This document shows positions 33,842 through 41,581 of a stretch of DNA of 64,000 bases, in pieces. Source of the stretch: Myxococcales bacterium (GTDB lineage Bacteria > Myxococcota > Polyangia > Nannocystales > Nannocystaceae). A model generated the notes under the pieces. The model made no database searches. It saw only the letters and a list, made by a program, of their open reading frames with translations, and was not told the origin of the DNA. Each line of letters opens with the position of its first letter. Within the stretch, counting starts at the first letter, position 1. Position numbers and translations under genes: made by a program. The stretch spans positions 30,019-94,018 of the forward strand of contig JAEUJW010000056.1 in NCBI GenBank assembly GCA_016793465.1. Reading direction: 5' to 3'.

Positions 33842-33884
33842 TAAAATGCGAAGGGCCCGGCGTGCGAGGCACGGCCGGGGCCCT
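33842..33884 (-). terminator. Terminator of the PDZ-protein gene, probably bidirectional
   Basis: Inverted repeat AAGGGCCC...GGGGCCCTT with an inner GGCGTGC/GCACGGCC stem at 33851-33884. On the minus strand it is followed by CGCATTTTAAG. It also lies 150 bases after the end of the plus-strand membrane gene, so it may serve both. Confidence 0.7.
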
Positions 33885-33957
33885 TACGCGGCCTCCTGTT
33901 CATCAGGAGGGGCGCATGTGATCGAGTCGAAGGCCCTGAGGCGCGCTGAGGGGCGCG

Positions 33958-34413
33958 TCACTCCTTGGTGACGTGGATGAGCTTGCGCTCGAGGGTCACG
34001 AACTGGTGGCCGCTGCACTTCGAGCCGAACTCGATGGTGACGCGGGTGCCCTCGGGGCCGCGGAGGGCGTTGGCCCAGCCTTCGATGGACTCGGGGTAGG
34101 TGCCGTCGACGGAGATGAGGCGGACACCTTCGCGGAGGACGCCGTCGGCGGGGGCGCCGGGGAGGGTGCTGCGGACGACGACCGAGTCGCCGCGGGCCTG
34201 GATGACGGCGCCGATGCCGGAGTAGGTGTAGCCACGCTCGGCGACGCGGTGCTGGGCCTGCTTGGGGCACTGGGTGCCGCCGTAGCGGTACATGAGGGCC
34301 GCGGAGGTGGCCATCGCACCGGCGAGGACGATCGAGCCGAGGATGATGCGCCGGGCGGTGCGCCAGCGACGGATGGAGGTCATAAGAGAGGCTTCATTGG
34401 TCGGAGAACGCAT
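33958..34413 (-). CDS. Small membrane-anchored PDZ-domain protein
   Basis: 151 aa. One N-terminal helix (RIILGSIVLAGAMATSAALMY) then a PDZ-like fold: YSGIGAVIQARGDSVVVRSTLPGAPADGVLREGVRLISVDGTYP, the carboxylate-loop and GLxxGD-like core. No protease domain. A Shine-Dalgarno-like AGGAGCG precedes ATG 34413; a second ATG at 34383 is possible. It may act as a protein-binding adaptor in the envelope (inference). Confidence 0.8.
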   Translation of the reverse strand: MRSPTNEASLMTSIRRWRTARRIILGSIVLAGAMATSAALMYRYGGTQCPKQAQHRVAERGYTYSGIGAVIQARGDSVVVRSTLPGAPADGVLREGVRLISVDGTYPESIEGWANALRGPEGTRVTIEFGSKCSGHQFVTLERKLIHVTKE

Positions 34414-34651
34414 GGCCTTCGCTCCTGTCCGATGACGGACTTAAAACCGAGTGTTTCACAGCTTGGGTTGGCTTGCCAGGGGCCCAGATACCGTTGTTCG
34501 CGGGGTCGCATTCCCGTGCGCGGCTGGACTCAGGGGCGGTGTGGGCGGGCGCCCGCGGCGGTGGCGGTCGCGCCGACGGGCGAACGAGTGCCCCGGGAGC
34601 CCCGCAGGCGGTCGGCGGTGCAGGGAGCGGGTGGAGATCGGCCCGGTTCTT

Positions 34652-34681
34652 TTCACGGGCGCGAGGTTTCGGTTATAGGCT
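34652..34681 (+). promoter_or_regulatory. Promoter of SGNH lipoprotein gene
   Basis: TTCACG (34652-34657), 18 bases, TAGGCT (34676-34681), 7 bases to ATG 34689. Confidence 0.55.
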
Positions 34682-34688
34682 TCGGCCG

Positions 34689-35588
34689 ATGCTCCGGTCC
34701 CCGCGTCTCGCCCCGTTGTCCGTCGTTCTGGCCCTGGCCGTGGTCTCCGCGTGCACTCCGTCGCCCTCGGCGACGCCGCCGGCGGCGGCGATCCCCGCGG
34801 CCGAGCCGGCGCCCGCGCCCGAGCCGGTAGCCGCAAATGCAGCGCCGACGCCCGAGCCCGCGGTGGTGGCGCCCGAGCCGGAGCCGACGCCCGAGCCCGA
34901 GCCGGCGGTGCCCGCAGGCCCGAGCAAGGTGCTGATCCTCGGCGACAGCCTGGCCGCGACCGGGTTCGGGGCGCTGCTCGAAAAGAAGCTCGACGCGCAC
35001 CCGCAGGTCGAGTGCTTCCGCAAGGCGAAGAGCGCGACCGGGCTGGCGCGGCCGGACTTCTTCGACTGGCAGTCGGAGGCGAAGAAGCAGATCGAGGCGC
35101 GGCAGCCGGACCTCGTGGTGGTGATCATGGGCGGCAACGACGGCCAGGACCTGCAGACCAAGTCGGGCAAGGGCAAGCACGTGGCCTGGAAGTCGGACGA
35201 CTGGAACGCCGCGTACAAGGGCCGCGTCGAGGAATTTATTAAAGACCTCGGCGAGCGCAAGGTGCTGTGGCTGGGGCTGCCGAAGTCGGAGCTCGGGAGC
35301 TTCGAGAACAAGCTGACGATCATCCGCCAGGTCCAGAACGAGGCGGTCACGGCCAGCGGCGGGACGTACGTCGAGACCACGCCGCTGCTGTCGAACGAGC
35401 AGGGCGAGCTGCTCGAGAAGGCCACGGTCGGGCGCTACAAGAACCAGACCGTGCGCGAAGAAGACGGCATCCACTTCACGATGGCGGGCAGCGAGTTCTT
35501 CGCCGACAAGGTCTACCCCGAGGTGCTGAAGGCGCTCGGCGTCGAGGACGCGCCGCCCGAGGAGAAGCCCGCCAAGAAGAAGAAGTGA
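34689..35588 (+). CDS. SGNH/GDSL-hydrolase-like lipoprotein
   Basis: 299 aa. Lipobox VSAC at residues 19-22, a Pro/Glu/Ala linker to ~75, then an SGNH hydrolase domain: ILGDSLAATGF (nucleophile Ser), VVIMGGNDGQD (oxyanion Asn) and DGIHFTMAG (catalytic Asp/His). This matches the DUF459/SGNH-like group acting on acyl or acetyl esters of glycans or lipids; the substrate is unknown. EFIKDLG is coded by AT-only codons at 35232-35244. Lys-rich C-terminus. Confidence 0.85.
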   Translation: MLRSPRLAPLSVVLALAVVSACTPSPSATPPAAAIPAAEPAPAPEPVAANAAPTPEPAVVAPEPEPTPEPEPAVPAGPSKVLILGDSLAATGFGALLEKKLDAHPQVECFRKAKSATGLARPDFFDWQSEAKKQIEARQPDLVVVIMGGNDGQDLQTKSGKGKHVAWKSDDWNAAYKGRVEEFIKDLGERKVLWLGLPKSELGSFENKLTIIRQVQNEAVTASGGTYVETTPLLSNEQGELLEKATVGRYKNQTVREEDGIHFTMAGSEFFADKVYPEVLKALGVEDAPPEEKPAKKKK

Positions 35589-35903
35589 GGGCTCGCGGAC
35601 GCGGGCCCGGGCCCGTCGAAAATTTCGCCGCTCGCGGGGGAAAGCGGCCGACATGCGCGCGCCGTGAGATCTCCCGCGAAGAGTGCGGGTGAAATTGTGT
35701 CGCGCCGGCACATGCAATGAGGTTGCAAGTGCAGGGCGGGTGCAATTGGAATTCTCGGCGGGGGCGCAGCCGAAGCGGGGATGGCGGGCGTCGGTGCAGG
35801 GCCGAACGGGGGGCGTTCGCCGGTAGACCAGGGAATGGAGCCCGGGGGCCGCGAAGTACAACGAGCGGGGCCGGTCTGCTACGTTGGCCGGTGCTCGACC
35901 CCC
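35589..35903. other. Intergenic region
   Basis: 315 bases, no convincing gene. It begins with a GCGGGCCCGGGCCCG palindrome followed by TCGAAAATTTCG, which may terminate the SGNH gene. It contains short TGCAA-rich direct repeats around 35711-35750. TACGTT at 35880-35885 could be the -10 of the LysM gene with an ~11-base leader. Confidence 0.45.
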
Positions 35904-37352
35904 ATGCTCACCCGAGGATCACAGCCGCGCCGAGGTCGCCGATGGACGGGCGCGCTCGGGCTCTGGTGCCTGCTGGTGCTGGCGGCGGGGGCGCTGGGCT
36001 GGGTGCCGGAGGCCGCGGCGAGGTCGCATGCGGCGAGCAAGGGCTCGTCCGGCAAGGGCAAGGCCGGCAAGAAGAAGAAGGCGCCGGCGAAGCCGAAGAA
36101 GAAGGCGAAGCCGGGGGCGGACAAGGTCCGGCCGGTGCAGCGGGACATCGCCGGGCCGCAGGCGGTGACGGACACCGGGGAGCTCGAGGACGAGGAGGGC
36201 GACGAGGACGAGGACGTCGGGGACACCGACACGACGGGTGACCCGGAGGCGGAGCTCGAGGCGATCGAGCGCGAGCTGCTGGCGCAGCCGCCGGTGGTCG
36301 ACCCGATGATCACGGTGCCGGTGCCGGTGCCGCCTCCGAAGCCGGCGAGCACGGTGCCGCGGTGGGTCCGCCACGAGGTCATCCCGGGCGACACGCTCGA
36401 GGCGATCGCCGAGCGCTACGAGGTCGAGCCGAAGAGCTTGATGCGGTGGAACAATTTTAAGGCGCCCAAGAAGGGCGAGCCCTCGCCGAAGCTGAAGGTC
36501 GGCAAGGAGCTGCGGGTGCACGCGGTCGACCCGCCGCCGCCGCGCGAGCGGGTCGAGGTGGTCGTGCAGAAGGGCGACACCTGGGACGGGCTGGCCAAGG
36601 CCCACGGGGTCGAGGCGGGTACTCTCAAGGCGTGGAACCGGCGGCTCGGCGGCAAGCTGACGGCGAAGGCCAGGGTCGTGGTGTGGAAGGAGGGCGTGGC
36701 GACGCCGGACGCGCCGGGCGACGGGCTGGCGGCCAAGCTGGCGACGATCAAGGTGCGCGCCGGGGGGATCAGCATCGGTCGGCCGGCGCGCGGGCGGCTG
36801 GTCCGCGGGGTCGAGCTGCCGGATCGTCCCGACCTGTACTCGCGACGCAAGCCGGAGGAGGCGTACGGGTCGAGCCACGCGATCACCCAGCTGCTGGTGG
36901 CGATCACCCGGTTTCGCCACGAGACGGGCTTCAAGCGCAACCTCTCGATCGGCGGGATCAGCAAGCCGCGCGGGGGCCGGTTCCGGCCGCACAAGTCGCA
37001 TCAGAGCGGGCGGGACATCGACATCCGCATGCCGGTCCTGGCCACCTCGGAGGGCAAGAAGAGCATCACCTCGGCGGACATCGACTGGAAGGCGACCTGG
37101 AAGCTCATGCACGCGTTCATCGCGGGCGGGGAGGTCGAGTACATCTTCCTCGAGCACGGGCTGCAAAAGAAGCTCTACAAGGCGGCGCGCGAGCTCGGGG
37201 TGTCCAAGGAGGAGCTCGCCGGGTGGATCCAGTGGCCCAACCCGGCCAAGACCAACAAGGGGGTCGTGCGCCACGTGAAGGGGCACAAGGTGCACTTTCA
37301 CGTGCGGATCCGCTGCGCGGCGCAGGAGAAGCACTGCGTGACAGTGCGCTGA
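35904..37352 (+). CDS. LysM-containing MepA-like murein endopeptidase
   Basis: 482 aa. N-terminal helix (GALGLWCLLVLAAGALGW), a Lys-rich then acidic linker, LysM repeat 1 (HEVIPGDTLEAIAERYEVEP), LysM repeat 2 (VVQKGDTWDGLAKAHGVEAG), and a C-terminal penicillin-insensitive endopeptidase domain: GSSHAITQLL, HKSHQSGRDIDIRMP and HVKGHKVHFHVRI give the LAS-type zinc ligands H-x6-D and HxH. It should cleave D-Ala-mDap cross-links in periplasmic peptidoglycan. The last Cys pair (CAAQEKHC) may be disulfide-bonded. Its 3' end holds the -35 of serC. Confidence 0.88.
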   Translation: MLTRGSQPRRGRRWTGALGLWCLLVLAAGALGWVPEAAARSHAASKGSSGKGKAGKKKKAPAKPKKKAKPGADKVRPVQRDIAGPQAVTDTGELEDEEGDEDEDVGDTDTTGDPEAELEAIERELLAQPPVVDPMITVPVPVPPPKPASTVPRWVRHEVIPGDTLEAIAERYEVEPKSLMRWNNFKAPKKGEPSPKLKVGKELRVHAVDPPPPRERVEVVVQKGDTWDGLAKAHGVEAGTLKAWNRRLGGKLTAKARVVVWKEGVATPDAPGDGLAAKLATIKVRAGGISIGRPARGRLVRGVELPDRPDLYSRRKPEEAYGSSHAITQLLVAITRFRHETGFKRNLSIGGISKPRGGRFRPHKSHQSGRDIDIRMPVLATSEGKKSITSADIDWKATWKLMHAFIAGGEVEYIFLEHGLQKKLYKAARELGVSKEELAGWIQWPNPAKTNKGVVRHVKGHKVHFHVRIRCAAQEKHCVTVR

Positions 37353-37366
37353 GGCCGGGGTAGCGT
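37338..37366 (+). promoter_or_regulatory. serC promoter inside the upstream gene end
   Basis: GTGACA (37338-37343), 17 bases, TAGCGT (37361-37366), 8 bases to ATG 37375. The -35 lies in the last codons of the endopeptidase gene. Confidence 0.55.
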
Positions 37367-37374
37367 CCCGGGCC

Positions 37375-38538
37375 ATGGCGAGCTCATCCATGCCGGCTTC
37401 ACGGTCCTCCGGACCTGAGTTGTGGAACTTCTCGGCGGGGCCGGCGATCTTGCCGCCGGCGGTGTTCGAACGGGCGGCGGAGGCGGTCCGCGAGCTGCGG
37501 GCGGACGGGCACGCGCCCGGGGCTGCGGGCGTGGGGATGTCGATCCTCGAGATCTCGCACCGGTCGAAGCCGTACGAGGCGGTGACGTTCGGCGCGGAGA
37601 AGCTGTGCCACGAGGTGCTCGGCATCCCGGACACGCACCAGGTGCTGTTCCTGCAGGGCGGGGCCAGCCTGCAGTTCGCGATGGTGCCGATGAACCTGCG
37701 CGAGGCGGGCAAGCGGGCCTGTTACGTCGACACCGGGGTGTGGTCGCAGAAGGCGATCGCGGAGAGCCAGCCGCTCGGCGAGACGGCGGTGATCGCCAGC
37801 TCGGCGGCGACCAACTACGACCGCATCCCGGCGTTCCCGGCGGCGGAGGCGTACGCGGGCGCGAGCTACGTGCACATCACCACCAACAACACGATCTTCG
37901 GCACCGAGTACGAGGAGATCCCGTCGACCGGGGACGTGCCGCTGGTGATCGATTTCTCGAGTCACGCGGGGGCGCGGCCGATGGCGCTCGAGCGGGCGGC
38001 GCTCGGCTACGCGGGGGCGCAGAAGAACCTCGGGCCGTCGGGGGTCACGCTGGTGTACATCCGCAAGGACCTGCTGGCGAAGAAGGCCGCGGGCCACGTG
38101 CCGGTGATCCTGCGCTACGCGACGCACGCCAAGGAGCCGAGCCTGTACAACACGCCGAACACGTTCGGGGTGCTGGTGCTGAAGCTGGTGCTCGAGTGGA
38201 TGCGTGACGAGGGCGGGCTGCGGGTGATCGGCGAGCGCAACGACCGCAAGGCGAACAAGCTGTACGCGGTGCTCGACGCGTCGAAGGTGTTCGCGCCGCA
38301 CGCGCAGCCGGGCAGCCGCTCGCGCATGAACGTGACGTGGACGGCCGGCAAGGCGCCCGAGGCGGAGCGCGAGCCGCTGACCAACAAATTCTTAAAAGAG
38401 GCGCAGGCGGCCGGGTTCGACGGGCTGAAGGGGCACCGCTCGGTCGGCGGGCTGCGGGCGTCGATCTACAACGCGTTCCCCGAGGCCGGCGTCGACGCGC
38501 TCTGCGAATTCATCAAAGAGTTCGAGCGGAAGCTGTGA
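37375..38538 (+). CDS. serC: Phosphoserine aminotransferase
   Basis: 387 aa. SerC hallmarks: NFSAGPAILPPAV at the N-terminus, GGASLQFAMVPMNL, and the PLP-lysine segment AGAQKNLGPSGVTLVYIRKDL. It converts 3-phosphohydroxypyruvate and glutamate to phosphoserine in serine synthesis. An ~18-residue N-terminal extension is unusual but the promoter fixes the start at 37375. The stop overlaps the next start (GTGA), so the SUFU-like gene is translationally coupled. FLKE is encoded by TTC TTA AAA GAG. Confidence 0.93.
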   Translation: MASSSMPASRSSGPELWNFSAGPAILPPAVFERAAEAVRELRADGHAPGAAGVGMSILEISHRSKPYEAVTFGAEKLCHEVLGIPDTHQVLFLQGGASLQFAMVPMNLREAGKRACYVDTGVWSQKAIAESQPLGETAVIASSAATNYDRIPAFPAAEAYAGASYVHITTNNTIFGTEYEEIPSTGDVPLVIDFSSHAGARPMALERAALGYAGAQKNLGPSGVTLVYIRKDLLAKKAAGHVPVILRYATHAKEPSLYNTPNTFGVLVLKLVLEWMRDEGGLRVIGERNDRKANKLYAVLDASKVFAPHAQPGSRSRMNVTWTAGKAPEAEREPLTNKFLKEAQAAGFDGLKGHRSVGGLRASIYNAFPEAGVDALCEFIKEFERKL

Positions 38539-39242
38539 GCGCGGAGGGCCAGGACGCGCCGGGGTGGGCGGCGATCGACGACGCGCTGGCGCGGGTGTAC
38601 CCGCGTCAGGTGCCGCATCAGTTCGCGAGCAAGCGGGCCTACGAGGTCGAGGCCGACAACCCGCTGCCGGCGATCGCGGTGTACGAGCGGGCCGCGTCGC
38701 GGACTGGCTCGCCGCCGGTGGCGACGCCGGCGAGCTGGCACTACGTGACGTACGGGCTCAGCGAGCTGTTCGAGAAGAGCTCGCGGGACCCGGAGGTGTC
38801 GGGCTTCGGGTTCGAGCTGACGATGCGGGTGCCGCGGGCCGAGGGTGAAGAGGTGCCGCCGGCGTGGCCGCTGCGCGCGCTGCAGGGGCTCGGGCGCTAC
38901 GTGCTGGCGAGCGGGCATGGCTTCGACACGGGGCACTGCGCGGACCTCGGAGGGTCGCTGGCGCAGGGGATCGAGAGTCGGCTGACCTGCGTGGCGTTCG
39001 TGCCGGATCCGCTGCTGCGGAAGATCGTCACGCCGTTCGGGTCGCTGCTGTTCCTGCAGGTCGTCGGGGTGACCGGGGACGAGCTCGCGGCCATGCAGAA
39101 GCTCGACCACGAGGGGGTCGTGCATCTGCTCGAGGAGCTCGACTTCCACGGGCTCACGGATCCGCGGCGCGCGTCGTACTTCGAGGACGAGCGGCGGGCG
39201 ACCGTGCTGCGGCGCTATCAGCTCGGCGTGCTCGTCGAGTAG
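38535..39242 (+). CDS. Suppressor-of-fused (SUFU)-like domain protein
   Basis: 235 aa from GTG within the serC stop. The SUFU domain is visible: WHYVTYGLSELFEK, SGFGFELTMRVPR, LGRYVLASGHGFDTGH and LLFLQVVGVTGDELAA. Bacterial SUFU proteins are common, often immunity-like or of unknown role; nothing here suggests a toxin partner. Coupling to serC is the only contextual clue. No signal peptide. Confidence 0.85.
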   Translation: MSAEGQDAPGWAAIDDALARVYPRQVPHQFASKRAYEVEADNPLPAIAVYERAASRTGSPPVATPASWHYVTYGLSELFEKSSRDPEVSGFGFELTMRVPRAEGEEVPPAWPLRALQGLGRYVLASGHGFDTGHCADLGGSLAQGIESRLTCVAFVPDPLLRKIVTPFGSLLFLQVVGVTGDELAAMQKLDHEGVVHLLEELDFHGLTDPRRASYFEDERRATVLRRYQLGVLVE

Positions 39243-39248
39243 GGCGCG

Positions 39249-40733
39249 TCAGGGCGACGGCGGGGGCTCGGCGGGCGGGGCGGCGGGCTCGGGCGTCGGC
39301 GCGGGGGCGGGCTCGGGCGTCGGCTCGGGCTTGGGGGCGTCGGGCTTGCTGTCGTCGGACTTCGCGGGCTCGGACTTGGTGGGCGCGGGCTTCTTGCTCG
39401 GGTCCTTGCCATTGATCTTGTCGAGCGCCTCGGAGGGAGAGAGCTTGCCGTTCTTGCGGGCCTCCCACAGCTCGTCGCGCTTCTTCCTGGCGGCTTCGAT
39501 CTCCTCGGGGGTGCGGCGCCAGGCCTTGCCGACCATCTTCTGGGTCTGGCCGGCGATGAGGTCGAGGATGGTCTTGGCCTGGTCGGCGGTGAACGGGCAG
39601 CGGAGGGTGACCTCGGGGCCGTCGAGGGTGAACTCGGTGGTGTCGTAGTAGCCGCGGACCATGCTGCGGACCACGAAGTTGAGCTTCTCCTCGAAGAACC
39701 GGGGCAGGTCGCTCTTCCACTGGTTCTCGAAGCGCTTGGCGGCGACGGCGTCGAGGAACTTGAGTTTAATTAATAGCTCGGGGGCCTCGGCGGCCTCGGC
39801 CATGATCTCGAAGTCGTTGGGGATCTCGAACGGGGACTTGACGTTCTTCAGGCTGGCGAACAGGTCCTTGAAGACGAGCTGGAGGCCGGCGCGCGGCTCG
39901 GCGGCGGCGAAGGTCTTCAGCTTGGTCAGGTTGGCCACGAAGTTGCCGGCGGTCTTGCCCTTGCTCGCGTCGGGGCCGGCGGTGATGCTGGGCAGGAACT
40001 CCTCGCGCACGTAGACGGCGGACTTGTCGTCGAGGAACACGAACCACCGCGGGTCCTTGTCCTCCTCGCCGTCGGCGAGGGGGACCGGGTTGCCCATGGT
40101 GCGGCCGTCCTTGACGACCCACTCGATCTTCTGGCCGGTGCCGGCGGCGGCGCGGTCGAGGCCGGCCTGGATCTCGGCCTGCGAGAGCTTGTACTCGACG
40201 GCGAGGAAGGTCTGGCTGACCACGCGGAAGTCGGAGCTGGCGATGACGAGGTAGTTGAAGTCGCGCAGGGCGTGGAAGCCGCCGCCCTCGATGATGAACT
40301 GGAAGTCGGGCAGCGCGGCCATGATGTCGACGACCGAGTCGGCGAAGCCGAGGCCGGCGACCTTCTTGGCGTTGAGGAACACGAAGTAGTTGCTGCCGGT
40401 CGGGCCGAGCTTGTCGATCTTCGAGTCCTTGGCGCCGAAGACCTTGGGCTTGGGCGGCTCGGGCGGCTTGTCCTCGGGCTTGGGGCCCTCGCCTTCGGGC
40501 GGGAGCTCGGGGCCCATCGGCGGGGGGATGACCTCGGGCTCGGGCGGCTTGTCGGGCTGCTTGCCGGGCTCGAGCTGCTGCTCGGGGTCGACGAAGTCCA
40601 TCTCGGTGAGCTCGAACTCGAATTCGGGCATCGGGATGTCGACCTGGAAGCCGCAGCCGTTGGGCAGCAGCGGGCCCGTGTGGAACGCGAGCGAGCCGAC
40701 GACGGCGAGGATGGTTCTGCGCAGCGGGGTCAC
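39249..40733 (-). CDS. Hypothetical exported/anchored protein with Pro-rich ends
   Basis: 494 aa from GTG. N-terminal hydrophobic stretch (TILAVVGSLAFHTGPLL), then an acidic/Pro linker (~40-100), a ~290-residue globular region (FVFLNAKKVAGLGFADSVVDIMAALPDF...), and a Lys/Pro/Ala tail. I recognise no family; the arrangement recalls the neighbouring lipoprotein at 6160 (periplasmic monitoring of a numeric-threshold style fold is not evident). TATCCT lies 15 bases before the GTG. ELLIKLK is AT-rich coded at 39763-39780. Confidence 0.75.
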   Translation of the reverse strand: MTPLRRTILAVVGSLAFHTGPLLPNGCGFQVDIPMPEFEFELTEMDFVDPEQQLEPGKQPDKPPEPEVIPPPMGPELPPEGEGPKPEDKPPEPPKPKVFGAKDSKIDKLGPTGSNYFVFLNAKKVAGLGFADSVVDIMAALPDFQFIIEGGGFHALRDFNYLVIASSDFRVVSQTFLAVEYKLSQAEIQAGLDRAAAGTGQKIEWVVKDGRTMGNPVPLADGEEDKDPRWFVFLDDKSAVYVREEFLPSITAGPDASKGKTAGNFVANLTKLKTFAAAEPRAGLQLVFKDLFASLKNVKSPFEIPNDFEIMAEAAEAPELLIKLKFLDAVAAKRFENQWKSDLPRFFEEKLNFVVRSMVRGYYDTTEFTLDGPEVTLRCPFTADQAKTILDLIAGQTQKMVGKAWRRTPEEIEAARKKRDELWEARKNGKLSPSEALDKINGKDPSKKPAPTKSEPAKSDDSKPDAPKPEPTPEPAPAPTPEPAAPPAEPPPSP

Positions 40734-40861
40734 GGCAGCGGCGGCGGCAGGATAGCACCGCCGGGCGGATCGCGCCCGGGCATGAGGCGCGGGGCGCGGC
40801 GGGTCGCGGAGGCCGGGCGGGGACGCGTTGTGTTAGCTTCGGGCGCGAGCGGCTCGCTGGG

Positions 40862-41437
40862 TCACGAGCCGTAGTGTTCGACGATGTGTTTGACGTGCTC
40901 GCGGAAGCGGGCCTCGTGCTGGCGGGCGAACTCCTTCCAGGTGCACAGGGTGCGGGGGTCCTCGACGCGGTCGATGAAGAGGGTGCCGGCGAGGTGGTCG
41001 CACTCGTGCTGGAAGGTGCCGGCGGTGATGCCCCGGACGGTCTGGTCGATGGGGTTGCCCATGCGGTCGACGGCCTGGACGCGGAGCTCGACGTGGCGGC
41101 GGACCATGCCGCGCATGTCGGGGACCGACAGGCAGCCCTCGTAGTTCTCGAACTTGGTCTCCGAGAGCGGGGTGAGCACCGGGTTGATCAGGACCGTCAG
41201 CGGGATGTTGGGCTTGTAGGGGTAGCGGGGGTTGTCCTTGACCTCGATGACGCACACCTGCACGGGCTCGTGCACCTGGTTGGCGGCGAGGCCGGCGCCC
41301 TGGGCGTCGCGCATGGTCTCGATCATGCTGTCGATGAAGGACTGGAAGCCGGGGGTCAGCAGCTCCTCGCGGGTGACCGGGCGGGCTTGCTGGCGCAGGA
41401 CCGGGTGACCGATCTGGGCGACTTTTAAAATTGCCAT
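40862..41437 (-). CDS. def: Peptide deformylase
   Basis: 191 aa. All three motifs are present: GAGLAANQ (I), EGCLSVP (II) and QHECDHLAG (III), giving Cys/His/His metal binding and the catalytic Glu. It removes the N-formyl group from nascent proteins. Promoter TTCACG-N16-TACACT ends 8 bases before ATG. The second to fourth codons (GCA ATT TTA AAA) are an AT island. Confidence 0.95.
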   Translation of the reverse strand: MAILKVAQIGHPVLRQQARPVTREELLTPGFQSFIDSMIETMRDAQGAGLAANQVHEPVQVCVIEVKDNPRYPYKPNIPLTVLINPVLTPLSETKFENYEGCLSVPDMRGMVRRHVELRVQAVDRMGNPIDQTVRGITAGTFQHECDHLAGTLFIDRVEDPRTLCTWKEFARQHEARFREHVKHIVEHYGS

Positions 41438-41445
41438 CGACGGCG

Positions 41446-41473
41446 AGTGTAGCCGCGGGGTCGCGGGCGTGAA
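41446..41473 (-). promoter_or_regulatory. def promoter
   Basis: Minus strand: TTCACG (41473-41468), 16 bases, TACACT (41451-41446), 8 bases to ATG 41437. Confidence 0.6.
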
Positions 41474-41521
41474 GGGGGCGGGGAAGTGAGCCAGGATGCG
41501 GCGTGGGGCGCGGCGGAGGGG

Positions 41522-41561
41522 TTAAATGCGAAGCCCCCGGAGCGCGAGGGCGCCGGGGGCT
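41522..41561 (-). terminator. Terminator of the MXAN_5187-like gene
   Basis: AGCCCCCGG...CCGGGGGCT inverted repeat (41532-41561); on the minus strand it is followed by TCGCATTTAACC. Same trailing sequence as at 33842 and 7237. Confidence 0.7.
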
Positions 41562-41581
41562 CTGCGTGTGACGCGGGTCTT

